From Zongyangia gallinarum (GTDB lineage: Bacteria > Bacillota > Clostridia > Oscillospirales > Ruminococcaceae), in NCBI GenBank assembly GCA_904419315.1, contig CAJFQY010000011.1:1-64000 (forward strand): a DNA stretch of 64,000 nt, given 5' to 3'. Position 1 is the first letter of the stretch. The number at the start of each line of letters is the position of its first letter. The notes under the pieces are model-generated. The model did not search any database. It saw only the letters and a program-made list of their open reading frames with translations, and was not told the DNA's origin. This document shows positions 25,705 to 35,354 of the stretch, one piece after another. The position numbers and the translations under genes were made by a program.

Positions 25705-26103
25705 ATGGATATTATTCAAATGGCAAGAGAGATGGGCAAGGCCATCCAGAAAGACGAAAATTACCTGGCACTGATGAAAGCTAAGGACCTTATCGACAAT
25801 GATCCTACACTGCAGAAGCAGATTTCTGAATTTAACCTGAAAAAGATGAGCCTTAACCAGGAACTGGGTAAGGAAGAAAAGGATCAGTCCAAATTGGCCT
25901 CCTTAGATCGTGAGATCAAAGAAATTTACAACAGCATCATTGGCAATGAAAACATGATCGCTTTTAACCAGGCCAAGCAGGCAATTGATACCATGATGAA
26001 TCAGGTCAGCCAGATTCTCATGCTTTCTGTTAACGGAGAGGATCCGGATACGGAGCTTAGCTCCTGCACCGGCAGCTGCTCTAGCTGCGCTGGATGCCAT
26101 TAA
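25705..26103 (+). CDS. YlbF/YmcA family protein (RicA-like) with Cys-rich tail
   Basis: A 132-residue helical protein of the Com_YlbF family. In Bacillus the family forms the RicA-RicF-RicT complex, which carries [4Fe-4S] clusters and directs RNase Y-dependent mRNA processing. The position between miaB and mutS equals that of ymcA (ricA) in Bacillus subtilis. The extreme C-terminus ends in a C-x3-C-x2-C-x2-C-H cluster (Cys121, 125, 128, 131) that could bind Fe-S or zinc. Start ATG 25705 behind GGGAGG. RicA versus RicF cannot be settled without partners. Confidence 0.88.
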   Translation: MDIIQMAREMGKAIQKDENYLALMKAKDLIDNDPTLQKQISEFNLKKMSLNQELGKEEKDQSKLASLDREIKEIYNSIIGNENMIAFNQAKQAIDTMMNQVSQILMLSVNGEDPDTELSSCTGSCSSCAGCH

Positions 26104-26162
26104 TCCTTAGAGCCATCTGATTAACGTGACAAAACATAAAGATTTTCAAGGAGGAAATGACA

Positions 26163-28775
26163 GTGGCCGAGCTTTCACCCATGATGCAGCAATATTTTAG
26201 GATCAAAAGTGAACACAAAGATCAGCTTCTGTTTTTCCGCCTTGGGGATTTTTATGAAATGTTTTATGATGACGCCATTACCGCCTCCAAAGAGCTGGAA
26301 CTGACCTTGACAGGACGGGACTGTGGGCAGGAGGAAAGAGCACCTATGTGCGGAATTCCTTACCACAGCTGTGAAGCGTATATTGCGCGGCTGGTGAAAA
26401 AGGGCTATAAAGTAGCCATCTGTGAGCAGATGGAGAATCCTGCCCTTGCCAAAGGCGTTGTCAAGCGGGAAGTTGTCCGGGTTGTTACGCCCGGAACTGT
26501 GATTGAAAACAGTATGCTGGATGAGGCAAGCAATAACTTTATCTGCTGTGCCTATCTAGATACCTATGCCTGTGGGCTTAGCTTTGCGGACATTTCCACA
26601 GGTGAAGTTTATGTAACCGAACTTTCCACTGACGAAGTGGAATATAAGATCATGAACGAGTCCAGCCGATTCTCTCCCAGTGAGGTAGTAGCCAATCATA
26701 CCTTAGCGGAGAAGAAACAGGTCATCCAGTTTTTTAAAGATAAGCTCAACTGCATGTATGATGTGCTCGATGACGGCTATTTTGAAGAAGAAAGTTGCAA
26801 GACCAGAGCAACCAGCCAATTTGCGGACACGGATCTTGAAAAGTTGGGACTTTTTGAGAAGAAAGCGGCCCTTAAGAGTTTAGGGGGGCTGATTCGTTAT
26901 TTATATGACACCCAGAAAACCGGTGTCGAGAGGCTGATGACCATCAACTTGTATCAGGAAACTCAATTCATGAATTTGGATCTGGTGGCAAGGCGAAACC
27001 TGGAACTGACCAAAACGCTGCGTTCCGGGGATAAAAAAGGATCATTGCTTTGGGTGCTGGATCAGACAAAGACAGCCATGGGCAAGCGGCTGATGAAAAC
27101 CTATATTGAGCAGCCGGTGGTCAATCCCACCATTATCACTAAACGTTTAGGCGCTGTAGATGAATTGTCCCAAAACAATGTGGCGCGCCAAGATCTGATG
27201 GAATTACTGGGCGGTGTCTTTGACATGGAGCGCCTGATGACCCGTATTGTCTATGGGAGTGTCAATGGAAGAGAACTAAAGGCACTGGCCTTTACAGCTC
27301 AAAAATTACCCGAAATCAAAGGAATTCTTGCCCCTTTCCAGGCAACCTATCTGGAGCAGATCGAAAATGCCATTGATCCGCTGGAGGATATTGCCTCTTT
27401 GATTGAAAACGCTATTATTGACGACCCGCCAGTTACCCTGAAAGAGGGTGGGGTCATCAAGAATGGCTACAATGAAGAACTGGATTCCCTGCGGGACGTG
27501 GTGAACAACTCGAAACAGTATTTGGCCAATATTGAGGCGTCTCAGCGGGAAAAAACCGGGATTAAAAACTTAAAAATTGGATATAACAGGGTGTTTGGCT
27601 ATTATATCGAAGTAACAAAGTCTTTTTTAAGCCAAGTGCCTGAAGAATACATAAGAAAACAGACCCTGACCAATTGTGAGCGCTACATTACCCAGGAGCT
27701 CAAGGAATTGGAGGAGCTGATTCTTACAGCCAAGGATAAGATTATCCTTTTGGAGAATCAGTTATTTGAAGAGATTCGGAAAACGGTGGCGAGCGCCCTG
27801 CATCGAATTCAGGCTACCGCAACGGCAGTGGCCAAGCTGGACGTATTTTGCTCTCTGGCTCAGGTGGCGGTAAAGAACCGCTATGTTCGGCCCCACATCA
27901 ATTTAGAGGGCAGAGTAGAAATCAAAGGGGGGCGGCATCCTGTAGTTGAGGCCATCAGCGACGCGCCATTTGTCCCCAACGATGCCATTTTGGATAAAAA
28001 CGAAAACCGGGTGGCCATCATTACCGGGCCTAATATGGCGGGGAAATCTACCTATATGCGGCAGGTCGCCTTGATTGTCCTCATGGCACAGATGGGGAGC
28101 TTTGTTCCGGCAGAAAGTGCGGATATCGGAATTGTAGATGGCATCTTTACCCGTGTTGGCGCCTCGGATGATCTTTCGGCGGGACAGTCTACCTTCATGG
28201 TGGAGATGAGCGAGGTGGCCTATATTCTAAAAAATGCCACATCCAACAGCCTTCTCATTCTCGATGAGATCGGACGGGGAACCTCCACTTATGATGGCAT
28301 GAGCATTGCACGGGCTGTGATCGAGTATATCGCCGACAAGAGAAAGCTAGGGGCCAAGACCCTGTTTGCCACCCATTACCATGAGCTGACGGAATTAGAA
28401 GATGCCATCAGCGGGGTGAAAAATTATAATATTGCGGTAAAAAAACGAGGCGATGAGATTATCTTTCTGCGCCGCATTGTCAGTGGTGGGGCAGATGATA
28501 GCTATGGAATCGAGGTTTCAAAGCTGGCGGGCATTCCCGATCCGGTGATCAAGCGGGCCCATGAGGTGCTCAAGGCCCTAGAGGCAGGAAAAACACCGGC
28601 TGAACACCGGAGAGGCAGGAAGCCTGCGGCGGCAGCGGAGGACTCTATGCAGATTTCCTTTGCCCAGTCGGTCAATGACCAGTTGGCGGATACCATCCGG
28701 AACATTGATCTTAACACTGTGACGCCGATTGAAGCGCTCAACAAGCTATACGAATTAAAGAACATGCTTAAATAA
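26163..28775 (+). CDS. mutS: DNA mismatch repair protein MutS
   Basis: Mismatch-recognition ATPase, 870 residues. The N-terminal mismatch-reading motif is GDFYEMFYDDA, followed by the connector, lever and clamp domains and a C-terminal ATPase with Walker A GPNMAGKSTYMRQ and LLILDEIGRGTSTYDG. GTG 26163 is eight bases from GGAGG; the ATG at 26157 is too close, and MAELSPMMQQY is the typical MutS opening. mutL follows after 18 bases. Confidence 0.98.
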   Translation: MAELSPMMQQYFRIKSEHKDQLLFFRLGDFYEMFYDDAITASKELELTLTGRDCGQEERAPMCGIPYHSCEAYIARLVKKGYKVAICEQMENPALAKGVVKREVVRVVTPGTVIENSMLDEASNNFICCAYLDTYACGLSFADISTGEVYVTELSTDEVEYKIMNESSRFSPSEVVANHTLAEKKQVIQFFKDKLNCMYDVLDDGYFEEESCKTRATSQFADTDLEKLGLFEKKAALKSLGGLIRYLYDTQKTGVERLMTINLYQETQFMNLDLVARRNLELTKTLRSGDKKGSLLWVLDQTKTAMGKRLMKTYIEQPVVNPTIITKRLGAVDELSQNNVARQDLMELLGGVFDMERLMTRIVYGSVNGRELKALAFTAQKLPEIKGILAPFQATYLEQIENAIDPLEDIASLIENAIIDDPPVTLKEGGVIKNGYNEELDSLRDVVNNSKQYLANIEASQREKTGIKNLKIGYNRVFGYYIEVTKSFLSQVPEEYIRKQTLTNCERYITQELKELEELILTAKDKIILLENQLFEEIRKTVASALHRIQATATAVAKLDVFCSLAQVAVKNRYVRPHINLEGRVEIKGGRHPVVEAISDAPFVPNDAILDKNENRVAIITGPNMAGKSTYMRQVALIVLMAQMGSFVPAESADIGIVDGIFTRVGASDDLSAGQSTFMVEMSEVAYILKNATSNSLLILDEIGRGTSTYDGMSIARAVIEYIADKRKLGAKTLFATHYHELTELEDAISGVKNYNIAVKKRGDEIIFLRRIVSGGADDSYGIEVSKLAGIPDPVIKRAHEVLKALEAGKTPAEHRRGRKPAAAAEDSMQISFAQSVNDQLADTIRNIDLNTVTPIEALNKLYELKNMLK

Positions 28776-28793
28776 TGAGAAGGTGGTGGAAAG

Positions 28794-30743
28794 ATGCCTG
28801 TTATCAATGTGCTGGACAAACATGTTGCCGAATTGATTGCTGCCGGCGAGGTGGTAGAGCGGCCAGCTTCCGCTATTAAAGAGCTGATGGAGAATTCCAT
28901 TGATGCTGGTGCATCTTCCATTACGGTAGAGATAAAGAATGGTGGCATTTCCTATATACGGATTACGGATGACGGCTGTGGCATTGAAAGGGCGGATGTC
29001 CGAAACGCCTTTTTGCGCCATGCCACCAGTAAAATTAAGAGCGAGGAAGATTTGGAAAGCATCGGGACACTGGGATTTCGAGGAGAGGCTCTGGCCTCTA
29101 TTGCGGCGGTATCCAAAGTAGAGATGCTGACCAAAACCCAGGAGGAGACCGTAGGTTCCCGCATCACCTTGTCAGGTGGTGAAGTGGAAAGCCTGGATGA
29201 CGCTGGATGCCCCAAAGGGACGACCATTATTGTGCGGGATATTTTTTTCAATACCCCGGCTCGGATGAAATTTCTGAAAAAAGACGTTTCAGAGGGGAAT
29301 GCGGTCGCCAATGTTGTGGAGAAAACTGCGCTTTCTCATCCTAATGTATCCATCCGTTTTCTGAGGGATAATCAGGAGCGGCTGTATACACCGGGAGATA
29401 ATAGCTTAAAATCCACTATTTATGCAGTTTATGGAAAGAAGTTCTCCGATGATTTGATACCGGTGAATTTTACCAGTGGTACCCTTACCTTGCAAGGCTA
29501 TATTACAAAACCCTATGCGGCCCGAGCAAACCGCACCATGCAGAACTTTTTTGTCAATGAACGTTTTGTCAAATCCAAAACCTGCATGGTAGCGTTGGAG
29601 GAAGGATATAAACACAGCATCATGGTGGGAAAATTTCCCGCTTGTGTGCTCCATATTACCATTCCGGAAAATATGGTAGACGTCAATGTCCATCCCGCAA
29701 AGATCGAAGTTCGTTTCGCAAACGAAAAGATGATTTTTGACCTTGTGTATTACGGGGTGAAATCTGCGATTATGAAGTCGGGGGATCAGCCGGAGCTTCA
29801 TGTTTCTCCCACCGGCCAAACTGTGTCTGCTGCTAAAGCAACAGAACAGATTGATGCTGTAAAGAATCAAGTTCACTTTGAAGAGATAAAACCGTCTTCC
29901 AGAAAAAGCACTCTGGTTGAACGCGAGAATCCTGTTCCCCCAAAAGCTGCTGCCTACCGTCCACAGATGATTTTTACCTCCCCTGAAAGGGAGAAGCTGC
30001 GGCCACTTCAGGATACCACCACCTTTACCTATGAACTGAAACCTAAAGCGGCAATTCCGGTGGATGAAACTACTTCACCATCACTGCGCCCTATCCAGGC
30101 AGATCAGCAGGAAGAGACAGAAAAAAATGTAAAAGAGATCTCTGAAAGTGCCAATAGAATGCAAAAGGAAGAGGACGGCTATCGGCTGGTGGGAGAGGTT
30201 TTCCGCACCTATATGATTCTGGAACAAGGAGAAAAAGTCGTTTTCATTGATAAGCACGCAGCCCATGAGAGGCTGCTATATAACCGGCTGAAGGCTGGGC
30301 TCGGTGAGATGGATCGGCAGTTTCTCCTGTCTCCGGTGATGGTGACGCTGACGCCGCCGGAACATGAGGCTGTCTGCGGAAATGTGAAAGCCTATGCCGC
30401 TCTCGGCTTTGACGTGGAAGATTTTGGCGATCATACTATTCTTGTTCGTAGTGCTCCCATGATGCTGGATACGGCGGAGATTGAGAACTGTGTTTGTGAA
30501 ATTGCAACTTCCATCTTGGAACATAAAAAAGATCTGACGCCTCAGGTTATGGATGATCTCTACCATTCCATGGCATGTAAGGCGGCGATGAAGGCCAATG
30601 ACAAAAGGAATACTCTGGAATTAGAGCAGCTTATTACCCTTTTGCGGCAAGATGACGATGCGAAATACTGTCCTCATGGCCGGCCGGTTTCTATAGTGAT
30701 CAAAAAAACAGAGCTGGAAAAGAAATTCGGTAGGCTAGGATAG
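28794..30743 (+). CDS. mutL: DNA mismatch repair protein MutL
   Basis: GHKL ATPase that links MutS to strand removal, 649 residues. The N-terminal half has the ATP motifs ELMENSIDAGA, DDGCGI and GFRGEALASI, then a variable linker (about 350-455) and the C-terminal dimerisation/endonuclease domain. Its metal motif reads DKHAAHERLLYN (486-497): Gln is replaced by Lys and the last acidic residue by Asn compared with DQHA(X)2E(X)4E, while the CPHGRP motif is kept. ATG 28794 behind AGAAGGTGG. Confidence 0.97.
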   Translation: MPVINVLDKHVAELIAAGEVVERPASAIKELMENSIDAGASSITVEIKNGGISYIRITDDGCGIERADVRNAFLRHATSKIKSEEDLESIGTLGFRGEALASIAAVSKVEMLTKTQEETVGSRITLSGGEVESLDDAGCPKGTTIIVRDIFFNTPARMKFLKKDVSEGNAVANVVEKTALSHPNVSIRFLRDNQERLYTPGDNSLKSTIYAVYGKKFSDDLIPVNFTSGTLTLQGYITKPYAARANRTMQNFFVNERFVKSKTCMVALEEGYKHSIMVGKFPACVLHITIPENMVDVNVHPAKIEVRFANEKMIFDLVYYGVKSAIMKSGDQPELHVSPTGQTVSAAKATEQIDAVKNQVHFEEIKPSSRKSTLVERENPVPPKAAAYRPQMIFTSPEREKLRPLQDTTTFTYELKPKAAIPVDETTSPSLRPIQADQQEETEKNVKEISESANRMQKEEDGYRLVGEVFRTYMILEQGEKVVFIDKHAAHERLLYNRLKAGLGEMDRQFLLSPVMVTLTPPEHEAVCGNVKAYAALGFDVEDFGDHTILVRSAPMMLDTAEIENCVCEIATSILEHKKDLTPQVMDDLYHSMACKAAMKANDKRNTLELEQLITLLRQDDDAKYCPHGRPVSIVIKKTELEKKFGRLG

Positions 30744-30775
30744 GATGATGGTCAAGAATAAAGGAGGATGCGAGG

Positions 30776-31720
30776 TTGGATAGGAAAATTCCTCTTTTGG
30801 TCATTACAGGACCAACTGCATCTGGAAAGACCCGGCTCTCCATTGACCTGGCCCGATGCTACCATGGAGAAATCGTTTGCGCTGACTCCATGCAGATTTA
30901 TAAGGAAATGCAGATTGCCACGGCCAAGCCAACGGCTGAGGAGATGCAGGACATCCCCCATCATCTTTTTGATTTTTTATCCCTGGATGAGGAGTTTAGC
31001 GTCGCTCAGTATTGTGCAAAGGCGAAAGAAGCAATCGCGGATATTTCAAGCAGGCAGAAACTCCCTATGCTAGTGGGTGGAACTGGTCTCTATATTAATT
31101 CCTTGATTGACAATGTGAATTTTGAAAAGATAAAAACTGATCCCCAACTTCGTCAGAATCTACAGGGCTTGGCACAGGAAAAGGGCAACGATGCCTTGTT
31201 TGCGATATTACAGAAAATTGATCCCTTGCTCTGTGAAAAATTGCATCCCAACAATGTGGGCAGGGTGATCCGTGCCATTGAAGTTTATCAGACCACTGGA
31301 ATCCCTATGTCAGAAATGCAGAAAAGGGCGAAAGAAAAGGAAAGCCAGTACCAGCTATGTATGATCGGTATTGCCTACGCCGACCGGCAGAAGCTGTATG
31401 ACCGCGTTAATCTTCGAGTGGACCAAATGCTGGAGATGGGGCTGCTGGAAGAGGCAAAGGATATTTTGTCCAGAGGAGATCTAAAAACAGCCCGGCAGGC
31501 CATCGGCTATAAGGAACTTAAGGGGTATATTGATGGTCAGATTTCCTATCAGGAAGCTGTGGAGAATCTAAAAAGGGAAACCCGGCGATACGCTAAGCGA
31601 CAACTCACGTGGTTTCGCAGAGATCAGCGGATTCAGTGGATTTTGCCTGATACTCTCCATGGTTATGATGAAGTTTTTCGGTCAGCGCAAAGAATACTGG
31701 AAAAAAGTGGAATACTGTGA
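30776..31720 (+). CDS. miaA: tRNA dimethylallyltransferase MiaA
   Basis: Isopentenyl transferase making i6A37 in tRNAs that read UNN codons, 314 residues. P-loop GPTASGKTRLS at the start, DSMQIY, the tRNA-contacting ARQAIGYKEL and RRYAKRQLTWFRRD. TTG 30776 is the start, behind GGAGG. Its product is the substrate of MiaB, encoded earlier in the same run. hfq follows, as in many bacteria. Confidence 0.97.
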   Translation: MDRKIPLLVITGPTASGKTRLSIDLARCYHGEIVCADSMQIYKEMQIATAKPTAEEMQDIPHHLFDFLSLDEEFSVAQYCAKAKEAIADISSRQKLPMLVGGTGLYINSLIDNVNFEKIKTDPQLRQNLQGLAQEKGNDALFAILQKIDPLLCEKLHPNNVGRVIRAIEVYQTTGIPMSEMQKRAKEKESQYQLCMIGIAYADRQKLYDRVNLRVDQMLEMGLLEEAKDILSRGDLKTARQAIGYKELKGYIDGQISYQEAVENLKRETRRYAKRQLTWFRRDQRIQWILPDTLHGYDEVFRSAQRILEKSGIL

Positions 31721-31904
31721 TAAGATATATTTAAAAGCCCATCAACAAATCTGACACAAAATTATGGTATGATAAAATATAGCTCAGTGTTGCTTGCTCA
31801 GACACAGAAAAGTTGATTCATAGGAAATAGGAAAAGCGGGTTTTTGCCAGCGACGAATCCGTTTCTTTCCTTTGCAAGGTTCGCTGGAGAAATGGTGGTT
31901 TGAA

Positions 31905-32150
31905 ATGAACAAAAATATGAATTTACAAGATGTATTTCTCAATCAGGCACGGAAGGAAAAAATTACGGTGACCATTTATCTGACCAATGGTTTCCAATTC
32001 AAAGGTGTTGTCAAGGGTTTTGACAGTTTCACTGTCATTCTCGACACCGAGGGAAAACAGAACTTGGTATATAAACATGCGATTTCCACCATTACGCCAT
32101 CTCGGGCCATCAGCATTTTGGACCAGACGGAAAAGGAAAGTATAGAATAA
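31905..32150 (+). CDS. hfq: RNA chaperone Hfq
   Basis: Sm-like hexameric RNA-binding protein, 81 residues. Sm1 motif TIYLTNGFQFKGVVKGFDSFTVILD and Sm2 motif LVYKHAISTITPSR (the usual YKHAIST). The acidic C-terminal tail is short. ATG 31905 follows GGTGG at a normal distance; upstream extension lacks family similarity. The miaA-hfq order supports it. Confidence 0.97.
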   Translation: MNKNMNLQDVFLNQARKEKITVTIYLTNGFQFKGVVKGFDSFTVILDTEGKQNLVYKHAISTITPSRAISILDQTEKESIE

Positions 32151-32167
32151 AAGTCTGAGGTCTAGCA

Positions 32168-33391
32168 ATGAATAACCGAACTGGTAAGGTTTTAATCTTT
32201 GTGTTTTCTTTATTCCTTGTTATTTATGCCGGCTATCAGGCGGTGCGTTATTTTTATGCTCCCTATCGGACAGAGACGGCATTTAACTTCACGGTGGCGG
32301 ACAGCATAGATGTCCAAGGAATTATGATTCGTGATGAGACAGTAATTGATGGCCAGACAGGCGATGTCATTAGCTATGTCAACGCTGATGGGACCAAAGT
32401 ATCCCAGGGCAGTGTGATCGCTGAAATTTATCCATCAGAACAGTATGCGGCCGATAAGGTGCGCATTGAAGAACTGGCCAATCAAATCGAGATTTTGGAA
32501 GAAGCCCAAAGCGCTGGCAGCGGCTATTATGCCAATTCGGATTCTATCACTCGCCAGATTGCAGATGAATTAGGAAATTACATTGACGCTGCTTCATCTG
32601 GACAGGTCGGCGAGTTAGAAGATACCAAGATGAATTTGGTCTCTCTCATCAATAAAAAACAGATGTCCACTGGGAAAACTACAGATTTTAGCGCTACAAT
32701 CCAAGAATTGACTGCGGAAAAGGAGCAATTGGAAAGTACGGTTGCCGCTGGAACAGAACAGACGATTACATCTCCTTTGGCCGGGTATTTTGTAGGTTCT
32801 ACTGATGGCTTGGAGGAAACACTGAAGCTTGAGGCAATGGATCAGATGAGTGTTAAAGAGTATGAAGACCTCATCGCCCAGGAGATAGAGCCTCAAAGCG
32901 GGCATATAGGAAAGATCATCAGTGAGTTTAACTGGTTTTATGCGGCTCAGGTGTCTGCAGATGATGCCTCGAAGTTTGTAGAAGGTTCTGATGTTAGTCT
33001 GAGTTTTAGTGAGACTGATGAGGAAAGCGTTCCTGGGAAAGTTATGAAGATTTTCAGTGATGATACCTCAGAAAACAATATTGTTATTATCAGGTGTAAT
33101 CGCATGTCTTCTAATCTTGCCCAGATGAGGACGGCACAGGCGCAGATTCAGTTTGAAAGCTATACTGGACTGCGTGTTCCTGAGAAAGCGATCCGGATTC
33201 AAAACAATGTACAGGGCGTTTTTGTCCGCATTGGAGACCGAGTGAGCTTTAAACAGATTTATCCCATATTTGTTGGAGAAGATTTTGTCCTCAGTTCCAT
33301 TGACGAATTGGATACAGATGGATCACTGCAATTGTTTGACGAGATTATTGTAGAAGGGACAGATTTATATGATGGAAAGTTACTCAGTTAA
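32168..33391 (+). CDS. HlyD-like membrane adaptor protein
   Basis: A 407-residue protein with one N-terminal transmembrane helix (about 8-27), a lipoyl-like half motif (GDVISYVNADGTKVSQGSVIAEIYPS), a coiled-coil hairpin (about 95-200), the returning lipoyl strand (TITSPLAGYFVG) and beta-barrel segments. This is the layout of HlyD/RND-type adaptors in Gram-positives. No transporter subunit lies beside it. In Clostridia this family is often found just before yggS-sepF, so an envelope or division role is possible. The yggS start overlaps its end by 23 bases. Confidence 0.82.
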   Translation: MNNRTGKVLIFVFSLFLVIYAGYQAVRYFYAPYRTETAFNFTVADSIDVQGIMIRDETVIDGQTGDVISYVNADGTKVSQGSVIAEIYPSEQYAADKVRIEELANQIEILEEAQSAGSGYYANSDSITRQIADELGNYIDAASSGQVGELEDTKMNLVSLINKKQMSTGKTTDFSATIQELTAEKEQLESTVAAGTEQTITSPLAGYFVGSTDGLEETLKLEAMDQMSVKEYEDLIAQEIEPQSGHIGKIISEFNWFYAAQVSADDASKFVEGSDVSLSFSETDEESVPGKVMKIFSDDTSENNIVIIRCNRMSSNLAQMRTAQAQIQFESYTGLRVPEKAIRIQNNVQGVFVRIGDRVSFKQIYPIFVGEDFVLSSIDELDTDGSLQLFDEIIVEGTDLYDGKLLS

Positions 33392-34094
33392 AGAGAAACA
33401 GGAACAGATACGGGAAAATATTGATCGGATTCGTGAGGAGATCGTTAAGGCGGCGCTTTCCTGTGGGCGAAACCCGGATGATATTACACTGATGGCGGTA
33501 ACAAAGACAGTAGACCCTATTTTTGTCAATACCGCCATTGACTGCGGCATCAAGCTCCTGGGGGAAAACAGGGTACAAGAATTTCTCTCTAAGAAGGACA
33601 AATATCATCGAAACGATGTCTCTGTCCATATGATCGGACATCTGCAGACCAATAAGGTAAAATACATTATAGGGGAAGTGGATTGTATTGAATCGGTGGA
33701 CAACCACCGATTGCTGGCTGAAATTGAAAAAGAGGCGGCAAAACTGAATAAAAGGATGAAAGTACTGCTAGAAGTCAATATCGGAAGAGAAGAGAGCAAG
33801 TCAGGTCTGGATCCGGATAAGGTGCTGGATTTTGTGGAGGAAACTTCTGCATATCCCCATATCCATGTAGCTGGACTGATGGCGATTCCTCCAATTTGTG
33901 ATCAAATTTCAGATTTGGAGGACTATTTTGACAGAATGTATCAGCTATTTCTTGACATCGGCACGAAAAAAATAGATAATGTTTCTATGGATTTATTGTC
34001 GATGGGAATGTCAGGCGATTATCTGACTGCAATCCGCCATGGGTCTAACATGGTACGTCTTGGCACAGCAATCTTCGGCAAACGAAACTATTAA
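33369..34094 (+). CDS. PLP homeostasis protein YggS/YlmE
   Basis: Pyridoxal-phosphate-binding barrel protein (PLPBP/YggS), 241 residues, with no known enzymatic activity; it balances PLP and 2-oxo/amino-acid pools. The PLP lysine is in LMAVTKTV, followed by GENRVQEF, HMIGHLQTNK, and the phosphate-binding LSMGMSGDY and GSNMVRLGTAIFG. ATG 33369 (or 33372) follows GAAGGGA. Position before sepF is the standard Firmicutes ylm order. Confidence 0.95.
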   Translation: MMESYSVKEKQEQIRENIDRIREEIVKAALSCGRNPDDITLMAVTKTVDPIFVNTAIDCGIKLLGENRVQEFLSKKDKYHRNDVSVHMIGHLQTNKVKYIIGEVDCIESVDNHRLLAEIEKEAAKLNKRMKVLLEVNIGREESKSGLDPDKVLDFVEETSAYPHIHVAGLMAIPPICDQISDLEDYFDRMYQLFLDIGTKKIDNVSMDLLSMGMSGDYLTAIRHGSNMVRLGTAIFGKRNY

Positions 34095-34108
34095 GGGGGA
34101 ATTTTGTC

Positions 34109-34549
34109 ATGGGAATGATGGACAAATTCAAGAACTTTATGGGAATACCTGACGAAAACTACGAAGATGACGACATGGATATAATTTCTTCTAAATTTGA
34201 CGACGAGGTGGAGGCTCCGGCAGAGGATACGGCTGGAAAGCAGCGCAATAAGGTGGTAAACATTCATGCCACAACACAGCTGCAGGTCGTATTGGTAAAG
34301 CCTGAGCGCTTTGACGATGCCAGCGCTGTAGCTGACCATCTGAATTCCAAACACACAGTGGTACTGAATCTGGAGTCTACCAATCGGGATGTTGCCAGAA
34401 GGTTGCTTGACTTTTTAAGCGGTGTGGCTTATGCCAACAATGGCCATCTGCAGAGAGTCGCTAACAGCACTTATATTATTACACCCTATAACGTAGACAT
34501 CAAAGGAGAACTCCTGGATGAGCTGGAGAGCAATGGCGTTTTCTTTTAA
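34109..34549 (+). CDS. sepF: Cell division protein SepF
   Basis: FtsZ-ring partner that polymerises and anchors FtsZ to the membrane, 146 residues. An N-terminal amphipathic helix (MGMMDKFKNFMGI) for membrane binding, an acidic linker, and the SepF domain (about 55-140) with VVLNLESTNRDVARRLLDFLSG and the ending ITPYNVDIKGE. ATG 34109 behind GGGGGAA, 14 bases after yggS. Confidence 0.95.
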   Translation: MGMMDKFKNFMGIPDENYEDDDMDIISSKFDDEVEAPAEDTAGKQRNKVVNIHATTQLQVVLVKPERFDDASAVADHLNSKHTVVLNLESTNRDVARRLLDFLSGVAYANNGHLQRVANSTYIITPYNVDIKGELLDELESNGVFF

Positions 34550-34573
34550 TATTGCTTGCACGGGAGAAATGTG

Positions 34574-35335
34574 ATGACGACAGTTTTATCTTCGCCTGAG
34601 GACAAACTTCTTTTGTCCCGGGCCGAAGATTGTTTCATATTTGCCCGGGATCAATACACGCCAAAATTCCTGGGCTTTTTGGATTTACACCAATCTGCGG
34701 TAATTCAGTCCATGATAAAACCTGTGGATGTTACACTGGATTTTTTCGGTGGATATCCGGGAAGTGAACGAACGATGGCGGGCTTTTTCCCGCCGTATTG
34801 TGAGCCAGAGGTAGGAGATTATCCTCTGTGTGCTTTGACACTTACCTTTCGCAGGGAAGCGCAGTTGTCACATCGGGATGTGCTGGGGGCGCTGATGCAC
34901 CTTAATATTACCCGGGACAGTGTTGGCGACATTCTGATAGAGCCAGGTCGGTGCGTAGTTTTCCTCAGAGAACCTGCGGCTCGGCTAGTGAAAAATGAAT
35001 TGTCCAAGGTGGGCAGAGAAGGTGTAAAAATCAGTGATGGTTTTCAAGACCCTTTGCCTGCCCTTCATCATTTTGTAGAGTCGGAAGGTACGGTCAGTTC
35101 TATGCGCCTTGATTGTGTCGTTGCACTGCTGCTTTCTTTGAGCCGTGAAAAAGCAGTGCGTCTCATTACATCTGGATTGGTGGCGCTAAATTTTCTGGTG
35201 TGCGAAGACAAGGACAAAACCGTGGAGGAGGGAGATCAACTCTCCATTCGCGGATATGGACGATTTCTGGTTGACAGCATCGGAGGGACAACCCGTAAGG
35301 GCAGAACCTTTATCCATACGAAAAAATTCATATAA
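34574..35335 (+). CDS. YlmH-type S4-domain RNA-binding protein
   Basis: A 253-residue protein with a C-terminal S4 domain (about 180-250, MRLDCVVALLLSLSREKAVRLITSGLVALNF). The N-terminal part is the usual YlmH fold with FFGGYPGSERTMAGFFP and LGALMHLNITRDSVGDI. YlmH homologues bind ribosomes and aid rescue of peptidyl-tRNA on obstructed 50S subunits. ATG 34574 is chosen behind GGGAGAAATG; a TTG at 34556 is possible but lacks a site. Confidence 0.92.
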   Translation: MTTVLSSPEDKLLLSRAEDCFIFARDQYTPKFLGFLDLHQSAVIQSMIKPVDVTLDFFGGYPGSERTMAGFFPPYCEPEVGDYPLCALTLTFRREAQLSHRDVLGALMHLNITRDSVGDILIEPGRCVVFLREPAARLVKNELSKVGREGVKISDGFQDPLPALHHFVESEGTVSSMRLDCVVALLLSLSREKAVRLITSGLVALNFLVCEDKDKTVEEGDQLSIRGYGRFLVDSIGGTTRKGRTFIHTKKFI

Positions 35336-35354
35336 GTGAGAGGGAGGACAGGGA

